Assembly (NCBI GenBank): GCA_900551225.1
Contig: URUZ01000021.1
Location: 1-24,245 of the forward strand
DNA: 24,245 nucleotides
Direction of reading: 5' to 3'
From: an uncultured Clostridium sp.
GTDB taxonomy: Bacteria > Bacillota > Clostridia > Lachnospirales > Lachnospiraceae
Shown here: one piece after another, positions 1 through 7,947 of the stretch
Numbering within the stretch: position 1 is the stretch's first letter
Layout of the letters: the number at the start of each line of letters is the position of its first letter
The notes under the pieces: model-generated
The model's input: only the letters and a program-made list of their open reading frames with translations
Told to the model about the DNA's origin: nothing
The model's database searches: none
Translations under genes and position numbers: made by a program

Positions 1-50
1 GATTGTTAAATTTTTTACAACTATTATATACCACTATTAAGGAGGGGCTT

Positions 51-1202
51 ATGAACAAATATTTTTTAACCGAGGATCAGCTGATGATTCAGGAACTGGC
101 AAAGAAATTTGCCGACGAGGTGGTGGCAGCCACCGTGACGGAGCTGGATGCAAAGCATGAATTTCCCATGGCTGAGGTAAAACAGTGCGCGGAGATGGGA
201 TTTTTAGGCGTGTGCGTGCCGGAAGAATACGGCGGCGCAGGGCTGGATCATCTGAGCGATGTGCTGGTGATGGAACAGATTGCCCGCCATTCCTCTTCCC
301 TGGCATCCATCATTGACGCCCACGCTTCCCTGGGCAGCATGCCGATCCTCATGGCAGGCTCAGAGGAACAGAAGCAGAAATTCCTAAAGCCCGCAGCCAT
401 GGGCGAGACCCTGTGCGCATTTGCACTGACCGAGCCTCAGTCCGGTTCCGACGCGGCGCAGATCCGTACCACCGCGGTACTGGATGGGGATGAGTGGGTC
501 ATCAACGGCTCCAAGGCATTTATCACCAACAGCACCTACGCTTCCACCTTCCTGGTAGCAGCCAAGACCGATCTGGAAGCCAAGGGCAGCCGCGGTATCT
601 CCATTTTCCTTGTTCCAGCCGGCCTTCCTGGCTTTGAGGTGGGCAAACCTGAGGAGAAGATGAGCAACCGCTGTTCCTACTCCTGCCCGCTGTCATTTAC
701 AGATGTGCGGATTCCCAAGGAGAATCTGGTGGGTGAGCTAAACCGCGGATTCCCGATCTTCATGAAGTGCGTGGACGACGGCCGTATCGCAATCTCAGCT
801 GTTGCAGTAGGCATGGCCCAGGGCGTCCTGGAGCGGGCCGCAAAATACTCCAAGGAGCGCGTGACCTTCGGTCATCCGATCTGTGAGAACCAGGCGGTTG
901 CATTCAAGCTGGCCGAGATGGCTACCGAGATCGAGGTAGGCAGAGTAATGATGTACAATACGGCCCGCATGAGCGACAACGGCGTTCCGTTCAGCAAGGA
1001 AGCGACCATGACGAAGATGTACTGTTCTGAAATGTGCGTAAGAGTCTGCGATATGGGTCTTCAGATCATGGGCGGATACGGACTTTGCAATGAGTATGAG
1101 GTGGAGCGCTTCTACCGCGACGCAAAGCTTCTCACCATCGGCGAGGGAACCTCTGAGATCTGCCGCATGGTAGTCGGAAGACATGTTTTGAAGGAATATT
1201 GA
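51..1202 (+). CDS. Acyl-CoA dehydrogenase
   Basis: This 383-residue FAD enzyme oxidises an acyl-CoA to the 2,3-enoyl-CoA, or works in reverse as an enoyl-CoA reductase, passing electrons to the Etf encoded downstream. The length is typical of short/medium-chain acyl-CoA dehydrogenases. The flavin-binding motif LTEPQSGSDA lies near residues 124-133. The C-terminal segment GEGTSEI contains Glu365 at the catalytic-base position known from butyryl-CoA and medium-chain dehydrogenases. The start at 51 is chosen because AAGGAGGGG sits 4 bases upstream; an upstream TTG in frame would add 16 non-homologous residues. It is the first gene in the window of a long same-strand run. Two stop codons follow in tandem (TGATGA). 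The substrate cannot be read from sequence; direction could be oxidative or reductive. Confidence 0.95.
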   Translation: MNKYFLTEDQLMIQELAKKFADEVVAATVTELDAKHEFPMAEVKQCAEMGFLGVCVPEEYGGAGLDHLSDVLVMEQIARHSSSLASIIDAHASLGSMPILMAGSEEQKQKFLKPAAMGETLCAFALTEPQSGSDAAQIRTTAVLDGDEWVINGSKAFITNSTYASTFLVAAKTDLEAKGSRGISIFLVPAGLPGFEVGKPEEKMSNRCSYSCPLSFTDVRIPKENLVGELNRGFPIFMKCVDDGRIAISAVAVGMAQGVLERAAKYSKERVTFGHPICENQAVAFKLAEMATEIEVGRVMMYNTARMSDNGVPFSKEATMTKMYCSEMCVRVCDMGLQIMGGYGLCNEYEVERFYRDAKLLTIGEGTSEICRMVVGRHVLKEY

Positions 1203-1230
1203 TGACGCGCTGAATATTGATGACGCGCTG
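1195..1230. repeat. Perfect 18-bp tandem duplication at the 3' end of the acyl-CoA dehydrogenase gene
   Basis: The unit AATATTGATGACGCGCTG occurs twice back to back (1195-1212 and 1213-1230). The first copy contains the last codons and the stop of the dehydrogenase gene. The second lies entirely in the spacer before the MaoC gene's ribosome binding site. Replication slippage is the simplest origin. Confidence 0.95.
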
Positions 1231-1247
1231 AAAATAGGAGGGTTACG

Positions 1248-1715
1248 ATGAAACGTTCATTTTTGTACTTAAACGAATTTAATGTGGGAGATAAATTTAC
1301 TACCTTGTCAAGGACGGTAACAGAGACGGATGTCGTGCTGTTCGCGGGGATCACCGGGGACAACAATCCCATCCATACGGACAGGACCTACGCGGAAAGC
1401 CTGCCTTTTAAGAGCAGGATTGCCCACGGGCTCTTAGGAGCGGGCATCGCCACAGGGCTTTGGGGGCGTATGGGGCTGGTGGACGGTTCCGCCATTGCTG
1501 CGCTGAGCACGGAGTGGAAATTCGTGGGAGCCATCAAAATCGGCGACACCATCCACTGTGAGGTGGAAGTGCTGGAGGCTAAACAGTCCAAATCCAAACC
1601 GGACCGCGGCATTCTGAACATCCAGTATACAATTCTCAACCAGGACGGACAGGTATGCCAGGTTGGAAGCATGGCGACCATGCTGTACTGGAGCGCGCCG
1701 GAGGACAAGGAATAG
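1248..1715 (+). CDS. MaoC family dehydratase ((R)-specific enoyl-CoA hydratase-like)
   Basis: This 155-residue single hot-dog protein probably adds water to the enoyl-CoA made by the preceding dehydrogenase, giving an (R)-3-hydroxyacyl-CoA. The hydratase signature GDNNPIH at residues 37-43 places Asp38 and His43 at the spacing of the catalytic Asp/His pair of PhaJ-type R-hydratases. AHGLLGAG (about residues 59-66) is the usual helix-flanking segment of the MaoC family. AGGAGG sits 6 bases before the ATG. The gene lies 45 bases after the dehydrogenase and 57 before an SDR, so hydration followed by hydroxyl oxidation is the natural reading. The family also includes dehydratases acting in the opposite direction, and the substrate is unknown. 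Confidence 0.92.
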   Translation: MKRSFLYLNEFNVGDKFTTLSRTVTETDVVLFAGITGDNNPIHTDRTYAESLPFKSRIAHGLLGAGIATGLWGRMGLVDGSAIAALSTEWKFVGAIKIGDTIHCEVEVLEAKQSKSKPDRGILNIQYTILNQDGQVCQVGSMATMLYWSAPEDKE

Positions 1716-1772
1716 GCGCCGGATACGATACAAAAAAGGGTAAGACGGACATAGAAAGGAAGGTATACATAT

Positions 1773-2525
1773 ATGCAGATTAAACGTTATGAGGGCAAGA
1801 TCGCAGTGGTAACAGGGGCGGCAAACGGGATCGGCCTGAGCATGGTAAAACGGCTGGTGGATGAAGGGGCCAAGGTAGCGGCCCTGGATATTGACACCGG
1901 CGCCATGGAAAAAGAATATGCGGGGCGCGGGGAGGATATCTTCCTGGCATACTGTGATGTGGCGGAGAAACAATCCGTGGATGAGGCAGTGGGAAAGGTA
2001 TTGGAACACTTCGGAAGGATTGACGTGCTGTTCAGCAACGCGGGGATTATCGGCCGCCAGAGCCTGCTTGACACCACAGAGGAGTCGTGGCGCAAGGTCA
2101 TCGATATCAACCTCAACGGCATGTTCTTCGTAAACCAGGCGGTGCTGCGTTCCATGGTGGAGAGGGAAATCAAGGGTGTGGTGGTTAACACAAGCTCCAT
2201 CGCCTCCACCATCGTATCCACCAATACAGGCGCCTACAGCGCCAGCAAGGGCGGCGTAACCCAGTTCACCAAGTGGGCTGCCCTGGAGATGGCTCCCTAT
2301 GGTATCCGCGTCAACGCGGTGGGCCCCGGCACCAGCGTCACCAGGATTACGGAGGGCACCCGTTTTGACCCGGAACGCTGTGAGAAATTCCTGCGCAACA
2401 TTCCCATGGGACGTTTCGGCGAGCCGGAGGAGGCCGCTGCCGCCGCATTGTACCTGGGCAGCGACGACGCTACCTATATCACGGGCGTCACACTGTTGGA
2501 GGACGGCGGATTCTCGTTGTTCTGA
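1773..2525 (+). CDS. SDR family oxidoreductase (probable 3-hydroxyacyl-CoA dehydrogenase)
   Basis: This is a 250-residue classical short-chain dehydrogenase/reductase. The cofactor motif TGAANGIG is at 14-21 and NAG at 89-91. Asn113, Ser142, Tyr155 and Lys159 (YSASK) form the catalytic tetrad. Asp39 at the end of beta-2 (ALDID) is the usual sign of NAD(H) rather than NADP(H) preference. A good AAAGGAAGG lies upstream of the ATG. Placed after a MaoC hydratase, the inferred role is oxidation of the (R)-3-hydroxyacyl-CoA to the 3-oxo form, or the reverse. The pair resembles the baiE/baiA or FabG/PhaB logic, but no specific substrate can be claimed. No membrane segment is present, so it is cytosolic. 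Confidence 0.92.
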   Translation: MQIKRYEGKIAVVTGAANGIGLSMVKRLVDEGAKVAALDIDTGAMEKEYAGRGEDIFLAYCDVAEKQSVDEAVGKVLEHFGRIDVLFSNAGIIGRQSLLDTTEESWRKVIDINLNGMFFVNQAVLRSMVEREIKGVVVNTSSIASTIVSTNTGAYSASKGGVTQFTKWAALEMAPYGIRVNAVGPGTSVTRITEGTRFDPERCEKFLRNIPMGRFGEPEEAAAAALYLGSDDATYITGVTLLEDGGFSLF

Positions 2526-2553
2526 CACATCACGGAAAGGCGGATACTGATTT

Positions 2554-3852
2554 ATGGATTGGAAAGAAAAATATGCAGATAAGATTTATACGGCGGCAGA
2601 AGCGGTAGCCAACGTTAAATCAGGAGAAAAAATTATATTCGGCGACTGGGTAAGCGAGCCGCCGGCGCTGGTGGAGGCATTGATGAACCGGTCGGAGGAA
2701 CTTAAAGGCGTGGAGGTTATACACGGTATGAGCCCAGGCCCCAACGCCTATGTGGCGCCGGAGTACGAAGGCATTTTCCATCACACCTCCCTGTTCATCG
2801 GGCCAAAGACGCGCAAAGCATATGCGGAGAAACGGGTGGATTACATCGGCGGAACCACCTTCAGCCGCTGGCCTGACATGTTCGCCAAAAACCCGGATCT
2901 GAACCCACATTGGGCGTTCATCCAGGTATCTGAGCCGGATGAGGACGGAATGTGCAGTTTCGGCAACGCATGCTGCTTCTCCGAGCCTGCGGCCCGCACG
3001 GCGGACCGGATCATCGCCCAGATCAACCCCAAGATGCCAACCCTTGGAGGGAAGAAAATATCCCTGGATAAGATTGACTACATTGTACCGGCACAGTCGG
3101 ACCTCTACACCATCGGAAGAGCGGAGATCGACGCCAAAACCCAGACTATCGCAGACTATGTGGCGGAGCTGGTGGAGGACGGAGCCACCATTCAGCTGGG
3201 GATCGGCGCTCTCCCGGATGCCATTGCAAGAAACCTGATGAATAAGAAGGATCTGGGCGTCCATTCCGAGACCCTGACCGAGGCCATGATGGAGCTGGTG
3301 GAAGCCGGCGTCATCAATAACAGCAGAAAGACCCTGAATCCCGGGCTGTGTATCGGCGCCCAGGCGGCCGGATCTGAGAAGTTCTATGAATTCATCAACC
3401 ATCATCCGCTGTTCGCCGTATATCCTGTGGATTACGTCAACGATCCGTATGTGGTGGGACAGAACTACAAGCAGACCTCCATCAATTCCTGTATGGAGGT
3501 GGACTTAAAGGGCCAGGTGAACTCAGAGACAGTGGGCGGACGCCAGTACAGCGGTATCGGCGGCCAACTGGATCATGTGAGGGGATCACAGCTGTCCGAG
3601 GGCGGCAAGTCCATCTTGGCGCTGAACTCCACCGCCAGGAATGATACCATATCCAAGATTGTCCCGTATTTCGCGCCGGGGAATGTGACCACCATATCCA
3701 GATATGATGTGAATTACATTGTAACAGAGTACGGAGTCGCGAACCTCAAGTACCGGACGGAACGGCAGAGGGCGGAGTCCCTGATTGCCATTGCCCATCC
3801 TAAATTCCGTGACGAGCTTACCTTCAAGGCGGCGGAAATGGGGATTTTATGA
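2554..3852 (+). CDS. Acetyl-CoA hydrolase/CoA-transferase family protein (4-hydroxybutyrate/butyrate CoA-transferase-like)
   Basis: This 432-residue protein matches the AbfT/Cat-type CoA-transferases in length and layout. GIGALPDAI (216-224) is the glycine-rich CoA-site loop. HSE (237-239) carries Glu239, the position of the catalytic glutamate that forms the enzyme-CoA thioester. GGQLDHVRG followed by GGKSILAL near 340-360 belongs to the C-terminal acetyl-CoA hydrolase/transferase domain. It probably moves CoA between acetyl-CoA, or another thioester, and the pathway acid, activating substrate or recycling CoA from product. The start is supported by a GGAAAGG upstream. It follows the SDR by 28 bases and precedes the MFS gene by 13, so it is clearly co-transcribed. 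The operon also encodes an AMP-forming ligase, giving two possible activation routes. Confidence 0.93.
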   Translation: MDWKEKYADKIYTAAEAVANVKSGEKIIFGDWVSEPPALVEALMNRSEELKGVEVIHGMSPGPNAYVAPEYEGIFHHTSLFIGPKTRKAYAEKRVDYIGGTTFSRWPDMFAKNPDLNPHWAFIQVSEPDEDGMCSFGNACCFSEPAARTADRIIAQINPKMPTLGGKKISLDKIDYIVPAQSDLYTIGRAEIDAKTQTIADYVAELVEDGATIQLGIGALPDAIARNLMNKKDLGVHSETLTEAMMELVEAGVINNSRKTLNPGLCIGAQAAGSEKFYEFINHHPLFAVYPVDYVNDPYVVGQNYKQTSINSCMEVDLKGQVNSETVGGRQYSGIGGQLDHVRGSQLSEGGKSILALNSTARNDTISKIVPYFAPGNVTTISRYDVNYIVTEYGVANLKYRTERQRAESLIAIAHPKFRDELTFKAAEMGIL

Positions 3853-3865
3853 TAGGAGACAGTCC

Positions 3866-5092
3866 ATGACCGTGGAAAAACAAAGGAACAGAAGCGTCAT
3901 ACTGTCGGCGCTGTTTGTCAACGCATTCTGCTGCGGAGGGGTTTATGCATGGAGTGTGTTCTCGGGTTCACTGGCCGAATACCGTAACTGGGACTACGGC
4001 CAGGTAACCCTGGCATATTCCCTAATGTCGCTGATGCTCTCATTTTTCGGAATCGCCGGAGGCAAGATTCTGGACGTATTCGGGCCGAAGAAGCTGATGC
4101 TGGCGGCCAGTGTCATGTGGGGCGGCGGATGGTTCCTGACAGGCTGTGTGGGAGAACTGTGGCAGCTCTACCTGACATTTGGCGTCATGACCGCGCTGGG
4201 CTCCGGCATGGCCTACAACCCCAGCATCACCACTGCGGTACGATGGTATCCGGACAAAAAAGGATTTGCCTCGGGTCTCATTACCGGCGCAACGGGCCTG
4301 TCTTCTCTGGTGGTAGCGCCATTGGCAAATATGCTGCTAGAAAAGTATAATGTGTCCATGGCCTTCAGAATCGTAGGCGCCGCATTCCTGGTTCTCATGT
4401 TCTGCGCCAGCCTCATGACGGACACGCCGGAACCGGGATGGGCGCCCGAGGGTTATAAATCAGGCAGCGCCGCTGCTGCCATGCAGCTCCCGGCCGACAA
4501 AAACTGGAGGGAGATGTTCAGGGACAAGCGTTTCTATCTGATCTGGCCCGCCTTCCTGGGGGGCTGCGTATCAGGGCTCATGCTCATCGGACACGCCTCC
4601 ACCATCGGAAAGGAGATCGCGGGGATCAGCAGTTCCCAGGCAGCCCTTTTAGTGGGGATCATGGCCGTGGCCAATTTCCTGGGCCGCATGTCCATGGGCG
4701 CTCTGTCGGACCGGATCGGCCGCTACCAGACAATCATGATATCCCTGGCCGCCAGCACGGTGGGCATGGTCGTATTGTCACAGGCAAAGGGGTTTGTAAT
4801 ATTTGTATCGGCACTTATTTTGATGTGTGTCTGCTTTGGCGGGGTCCTCTCCGTATTCCCCAATATCGTGTCCGAGAATTTCGGGCTTAAGAATATGGGA
4901 ATCAACTATGGAATCGTATTTACAGCCTATGGAATCGCTGCCCTTATAGGGCCAATGACCGCATCGGCAGTAAAAAATGCCAGCGGCTCCTACAACATGG
5001 CGTTTATCATAGCGGGGATATTCGCGGCGGCGGCATTCGTGCTGGTATACATAATTTATAATATGTCAAAGAAACGTACAACTGAGAAATAA
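3866..5092 (+). CDS. MFS transporter, OFA (oxalate/formate antiporter-like) family
   Basis: This 408-residue integral membrane protein has about 12 hydrophobic segments. The N-terminal segment FCCGGVYAWSVFSG and the motif RWYPDKKGFASG between segments 4 and 5 are characteristic of the OFA branch of the major facilitator superfamily, whose known members carry small organic acids. A second MFS loop signature, GRMSMGALSDRIGR, marks the start of the second half. The ATG at 3866 is preceded by AGGAG; an earlier in-frame start would overlap the CoA-transferase gene and add polar sequence. Its place between CoA-activating genes suggests it imports the carboxylate substrate or exports a product, probably with protons or in exchange. 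The specific cargo is not predictable. Confidence 0.92.
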   Translation: MTVEKQRNRSVILSALFVNAFCCGGVYAWSVFSGSLAEYRNWDYGQVTLAYSLMSLMLSFFGIAGGKILDVFGPKKLMLAASVMWGGGWFLTGCVGELWQLYLTFGVMTALGSGMAYNPSITTAVRWYPDKKGFASGLITGATGLSSLVVAPLANMLLEKYNVSMAFRIVGAAFLVLMFCASLMTDTPEPGWAPEGYKSGSAAAAMQLPADKNWREMFRDKRFYLIWPAFLGGCVSGLMLIGHASTIGKEIAGISSSQAALLVGIMAVANFLGRMSMGALSDRIGRYQTIMISLAASTVGMVVLSQAKGFVIFVSALILMCVCFGGVLSVFPNIVSENFGLKNMGINYGIVFTAYGIAALIGPMTASAVKNASGSYNMAFIIAGIFAAAAFVLVYIIYNMSKKRTTEK

Positions 5093-5108
5093 TAGAGGGA
5101 GAAAAAAT

Positions 5109-6251
5109 ATGGGTGTATTATTAGCGTTTACTCTTCTTGTAATCTTGATGTATAAAAAGGTTCCGATTATTGTTGCCGCGCCTCTGTGTGCGGCCCTGAT
5201 GGCGCTGCTGTCCGGCCTTAACGTACTGGGTACCCTGACCGGGGACTATATGGACGCTATGGTTGGTTTTATCAAATCCTACTTTATCCTGTTCTTGATT
5301 TGTGCGATTTTCGGACGGATCATGGACGTATCCGGCGCAGCATACTCCATCGGTAACTGGCTTGGCTCAAAGCTGGGTTCCAGATACGCGATCTGGGGTG
5401 TGAGCGTGGCTGCATTTGTTCTGACCTATGGCGGCGTTTCCTGTTTTGTACTGGTATTCGCAATTTATCCCATCGCGCTGGTATTATTTAAAGAAGCGAA
5501 TATCAGCCGCAAGCTGATCCCCGGCGCTATTGCAGCCGGCGCCTTCACCGCTCCCAACATTTTATGGGGTTCACCGGGCCTTTGCAACGTTATCCCCACT
5601 ACTTATCTTGGAACCACGGTCAAGGCAGCGCCCCTTGTAAGTGTTATCTGCGCCATTTTCTTCTATCTGGTAGCCAACCTGTATCTGATTCTGGAAAACA
5701 AGCGTATGCAGAAAAAGGGCGATTGCTTCGTGCCCACAGAGAAGATCTCCAGGCTTTTAAAAGAAAGCGCGGAGAAGAAGGCAATCAATCCGGTTGTGGG
5801 ACTGATTCCCATTGCAGTTATTATCATTGTTCTGAACGGGTTCAACATGGATGTAAATATTGCCATGCTGTGTGGCGTGATTGCTGGTTATATCCTGTTC
5901 TGGAAGAATATCAACGACAAGATGGACACACTGGTGGTAGGCGCCCAGAATGCAATCGGCTCCATCATGAACACCTCCACAGCTGTAGGTATCGGCGGCG
6001 TGGCTCTCGCCTGCTCTACCTTGGCTGATAAGTATCTGGCCATGGGCGTTAACCCGGAAATCCTGCACCGGATTGCCTCCTGTGCATGTATCGTATTGGA
6101 TTCCCTCCCGTGGAATGGCGTTATGATTACCACCATGGCAGCCTGCGATCTGACCCACAAAGAGGCGTATAAGCACCTGTTCATGATTACAGTGGTTCTG
6201 GCATTTGTAAACCTGCTGCTGTGTGTTGGCCTGGGACTGATCCTGTATTAA
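5109..6251 (+). CDS. GntP family permease (short form)
   Basis: This hydrophobic 380-residue protein has many predicted membrane spans. The block AGAFTAPNILWGSPG followed by NVIPTTYLGTT matches the conserved half-helix region of the gluconate/H+ symporter (GntP) family. The C-terminal LPWNGVMITTMAACDLTHKEAY matches the family's second signature region. GntP proteins are usually about 440 residues, so this is a shorter member. No frameshift is visible, and the protein runs from a clear start (GAGGGAG at 5094-5100) to a natural end. It presumably takes up an organic acid or sugar acid with protons. Having it directly after an OFA transporter (16 bases) suggests that substrate and product, or two substrates, are moved separately. 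Confidence 0.85.
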   Translation: MGVLLAFTLLVILMYKKVPIIVAAPLCAALMALLSGLNVLGTLTGDYMDAMVGFIKSYFILFLICAIFGRIMDVSGAAYSIGNWLGSKLGSRYAIWGVSVAAFVLTYGGVSCFVLVFAIYPIALVLFKEANISRKLIPGAIAAGAFTAPNILWGSPGLCNVIPTTYLGTTVKAAPLVSVICAIFFYLVANLYLILENKRMQKKGDCFVPTEKISRLLKESAEKKAINPVVGLIPIAVIIIVLNGFNMDVNIAMLCGVIAGYILFWKNINDKMDTLVVGAQNAIGSIMNTSTAVGIGGVALACSTLADKYLAMGVNPEILHRIASCACIVLDSLPWNGVMITTMAACDLTHKEAYKHLFMITVVLAFVNLLLCVGLGLILY

Positions 6252-6273
6252 AAACCCTTAAAAGGAAGAAAAA

Positions 6274-7947
6274 ATGAAAGCTTTAGAGGAACGCCGGAAG
6301 GAATTTTTGGCCCGATGTCCCCAGTGGACGAAGATAACACTGTACCAAGGGTTCGCACTAAAGGCCGCTGCGTGCCCGGAGCGTAATTTTCTGATAGCGG
6401 AGGGGAAATGCTCCACTTACGGGGAAATCCTCAGGGAAGTGGGCCGTGTCAGCGCGGCTCTGGAAGAATTGGGGCTGCGGGAAGGTGAATGTGTAGCCGT
6501 GGCCCTGAGCAACCGTCTTGAATTTATCACTGTTACATTTGCCCTGGCTAAAATAGGGGCGGTGAAGGTTCCTGTCAACCGGAACACAGGCCCCCAGGAG
6601 CTGGCCTACATTCTGGGACAGACAGAAGCCCGGTTCCTGATTATGGAACGGCCCTCCGACATGAGCGCGCCTGAGAACTGTCCCGATCTGCGCCATATTA
6701 TCTGCTTGGACGGTGGCAGCGGAAAAGGGGAAAGGTGTATTCCATGGGAAGTATTTCTGGAGAAAGGACACACTCCGTTCTCCAGGGAACCCTTTGTGGA
6801 CGCGGACGGGATATCCGACATCATCTACACCTCCGGAAGCACGGGGCGGCCCAAAGGAGTGATGCTGTCCCATGATATGCTCTGGCGCAGCGCATTTGCC
6901 AGCTGTGTGAACCGTGGCTTTGAAAGTGGGCGCAGGATCTATGTCCCTCTCCCGCTGTTCCATGTATACGGCTACGTGGAGGGGCTTCTGGCCGCGGTAC
7001 TGGTGGAGGGCAGCATCCTCATCACCAGTGGAAAGTTTGAGGCAAAAAAGGCCCTCAGCGCAATGGAGGCCTACGGGGCCAACGATATCCTGAGCGTGCC
7101 TTCCCTTATGATCAAAATACTCCAGTGTCCGGATCTGGATCGCTACAACCTGTCAACGCTTCACGGGGTGTACTGTTCAGCATCCATCTGCCCCAAGTGG
7201 GTGTGGAAAGCCATCCGCAGGAAGCTCCATGTGCAGGAAGTGATCACAGGATATGGAATGACGGAGGTCAGCGGGGCATCCATGCAGACAGACCCTGAGG
7301 ATGACGATGCCATTCTATCCGGACGGGTGGGGAAGGTTCTCTATGGCGGCCCGGCAGGGGAAGAACAGCTTGGCAAAAATGTGATAGAATACAGAGTAAT
7401 CGACGAGGACGGCAGGGTACTGCCCTATGGAAACTGCGGCCAGCTGGTGTGCCGGGGACCTATCGTGACCAAAGGCTATTACCGGGACAAAGAGGCCACG
7501 GACCTGGCCATCGATGAGGACGGATGGCTGAGAACAGGAGATGTGGGATATTTTGACGACAGGGGTTACTTAAAATTCCTGGGCCGCTGCAACGATATGT
7601 ATAAGATCAACGGTGAGAATGTATCTCCCCAGTATTTGGATAAGATTATATCCAAGTGTGATCAGGTGACGATGGTAGAGACAGTGGGTGTGCCGGACGA
7701 GAAGCTGGGATGGATTGGCGCCGCATTTGTGGATACCGGCAGCCCCAATCCCGGCCAGGAAACAAGGGACCGCGTTGTGGACTATTGCAGGGAAACACTG
7801 GCCTCCTATCAGATGCCCCGGTACTTTTTCTTCACGGACAGCGGCACCTGGCCCCATACGACCACCGGAAAGGTTCAGAAATTCAAGCTTCGTGAGATGG
7901 CAAGAAAACTGATGGAGGAAGAAAATGGCCGGATATCAACACATTGA
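6274..7947 (+). CDS. AMP-forming acyl-CoA synthetase (class I adenylate-forming enzyme)
   Basis: This 557-residue ligase activates a carboxylic acid to acyl-AMP and then acyl-CoA. The P-loop-like A3 motif YTSGSTGRPKG is at 185-195 and GYGMTE at 326-331. TGD, with the ribose-binding Asp423, is followed by Arg438 in LGRCND. The C-terminal TGKVQK carries the adenylation lysine Lys533. Length and motif order fit medium/long-chain or aromatic acid:CoA ligases, similar in type to BaiB and FadD. The start at 6274 has AAAAGGAAG upstream. The last 23 bases overlap the following MBL gene, which implies translational coupling. In this operon it is the obvious entry step for the imported acid; the acid is unidentified. 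Confidence 0.94.
   Translation: MKALEERRKEFLARCPQWTKITLYQGFALKAAACPERNFLIAEGKCSTYGEILREVGRVSAALEELGLREGECVAVALSNRLEFITVTFALAKIGAVKVPVNRNTGPQELAYILGQTEARFLIMERPSDMSAPENCPDLRHIICLDGGSGKGERCIPWEVFLEKGHTPFSREPFVDADGISDIIYTSGSTGRPKGVMLSHDMLWRSAFASCVNRGFESGRRIYVPLPLFHVYGYVEGLLAAVLVEGSILITSGKFEAKKALSAMEAYGANDILSVPSLMIKILQCPDLDRYNLSTLHGVYCSASICPKWVWKAIRRKLHVQEVITGYGMTEVSGASMQTDPEDDDAILSGRVGKVLYGGPAGEEQLGKNVIEYRVIDEDGRVLPYGNCGQLVCRGPIVTKGYYRDKEATDLAIDEDGWLRTGDVGYFDDRGYLKFLGRCNDMYKINGENVSPQYLDKIISKCDQVTMVETVGVPDEKLGWIGAAFVDTGSPNPGQETRDRVVDYCRETLASYQMPRYFFFTDSGTWPHTTTGKVQKFKLREMARKLMEEENGRISTH

Noticed and set aside
1..50. AT-rich segment with TTGTTA and TATATA spaced like a promoter
   Set aside because: The hexamers match only 4 of 6 each, and the implied start would fall on the ribosome binding site, leaving almost no leader. 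The real promoter is more likely upstream of the window.
1434..2528. Minus-strand open frame of 364 codons opposite the MaoC and SDR genes
   Set aside because: It is antisense to two proteins with intact family motifs, is rich in Cys/His/Arg low-complexity sequence, has no ribosome binding site and resembles no family.
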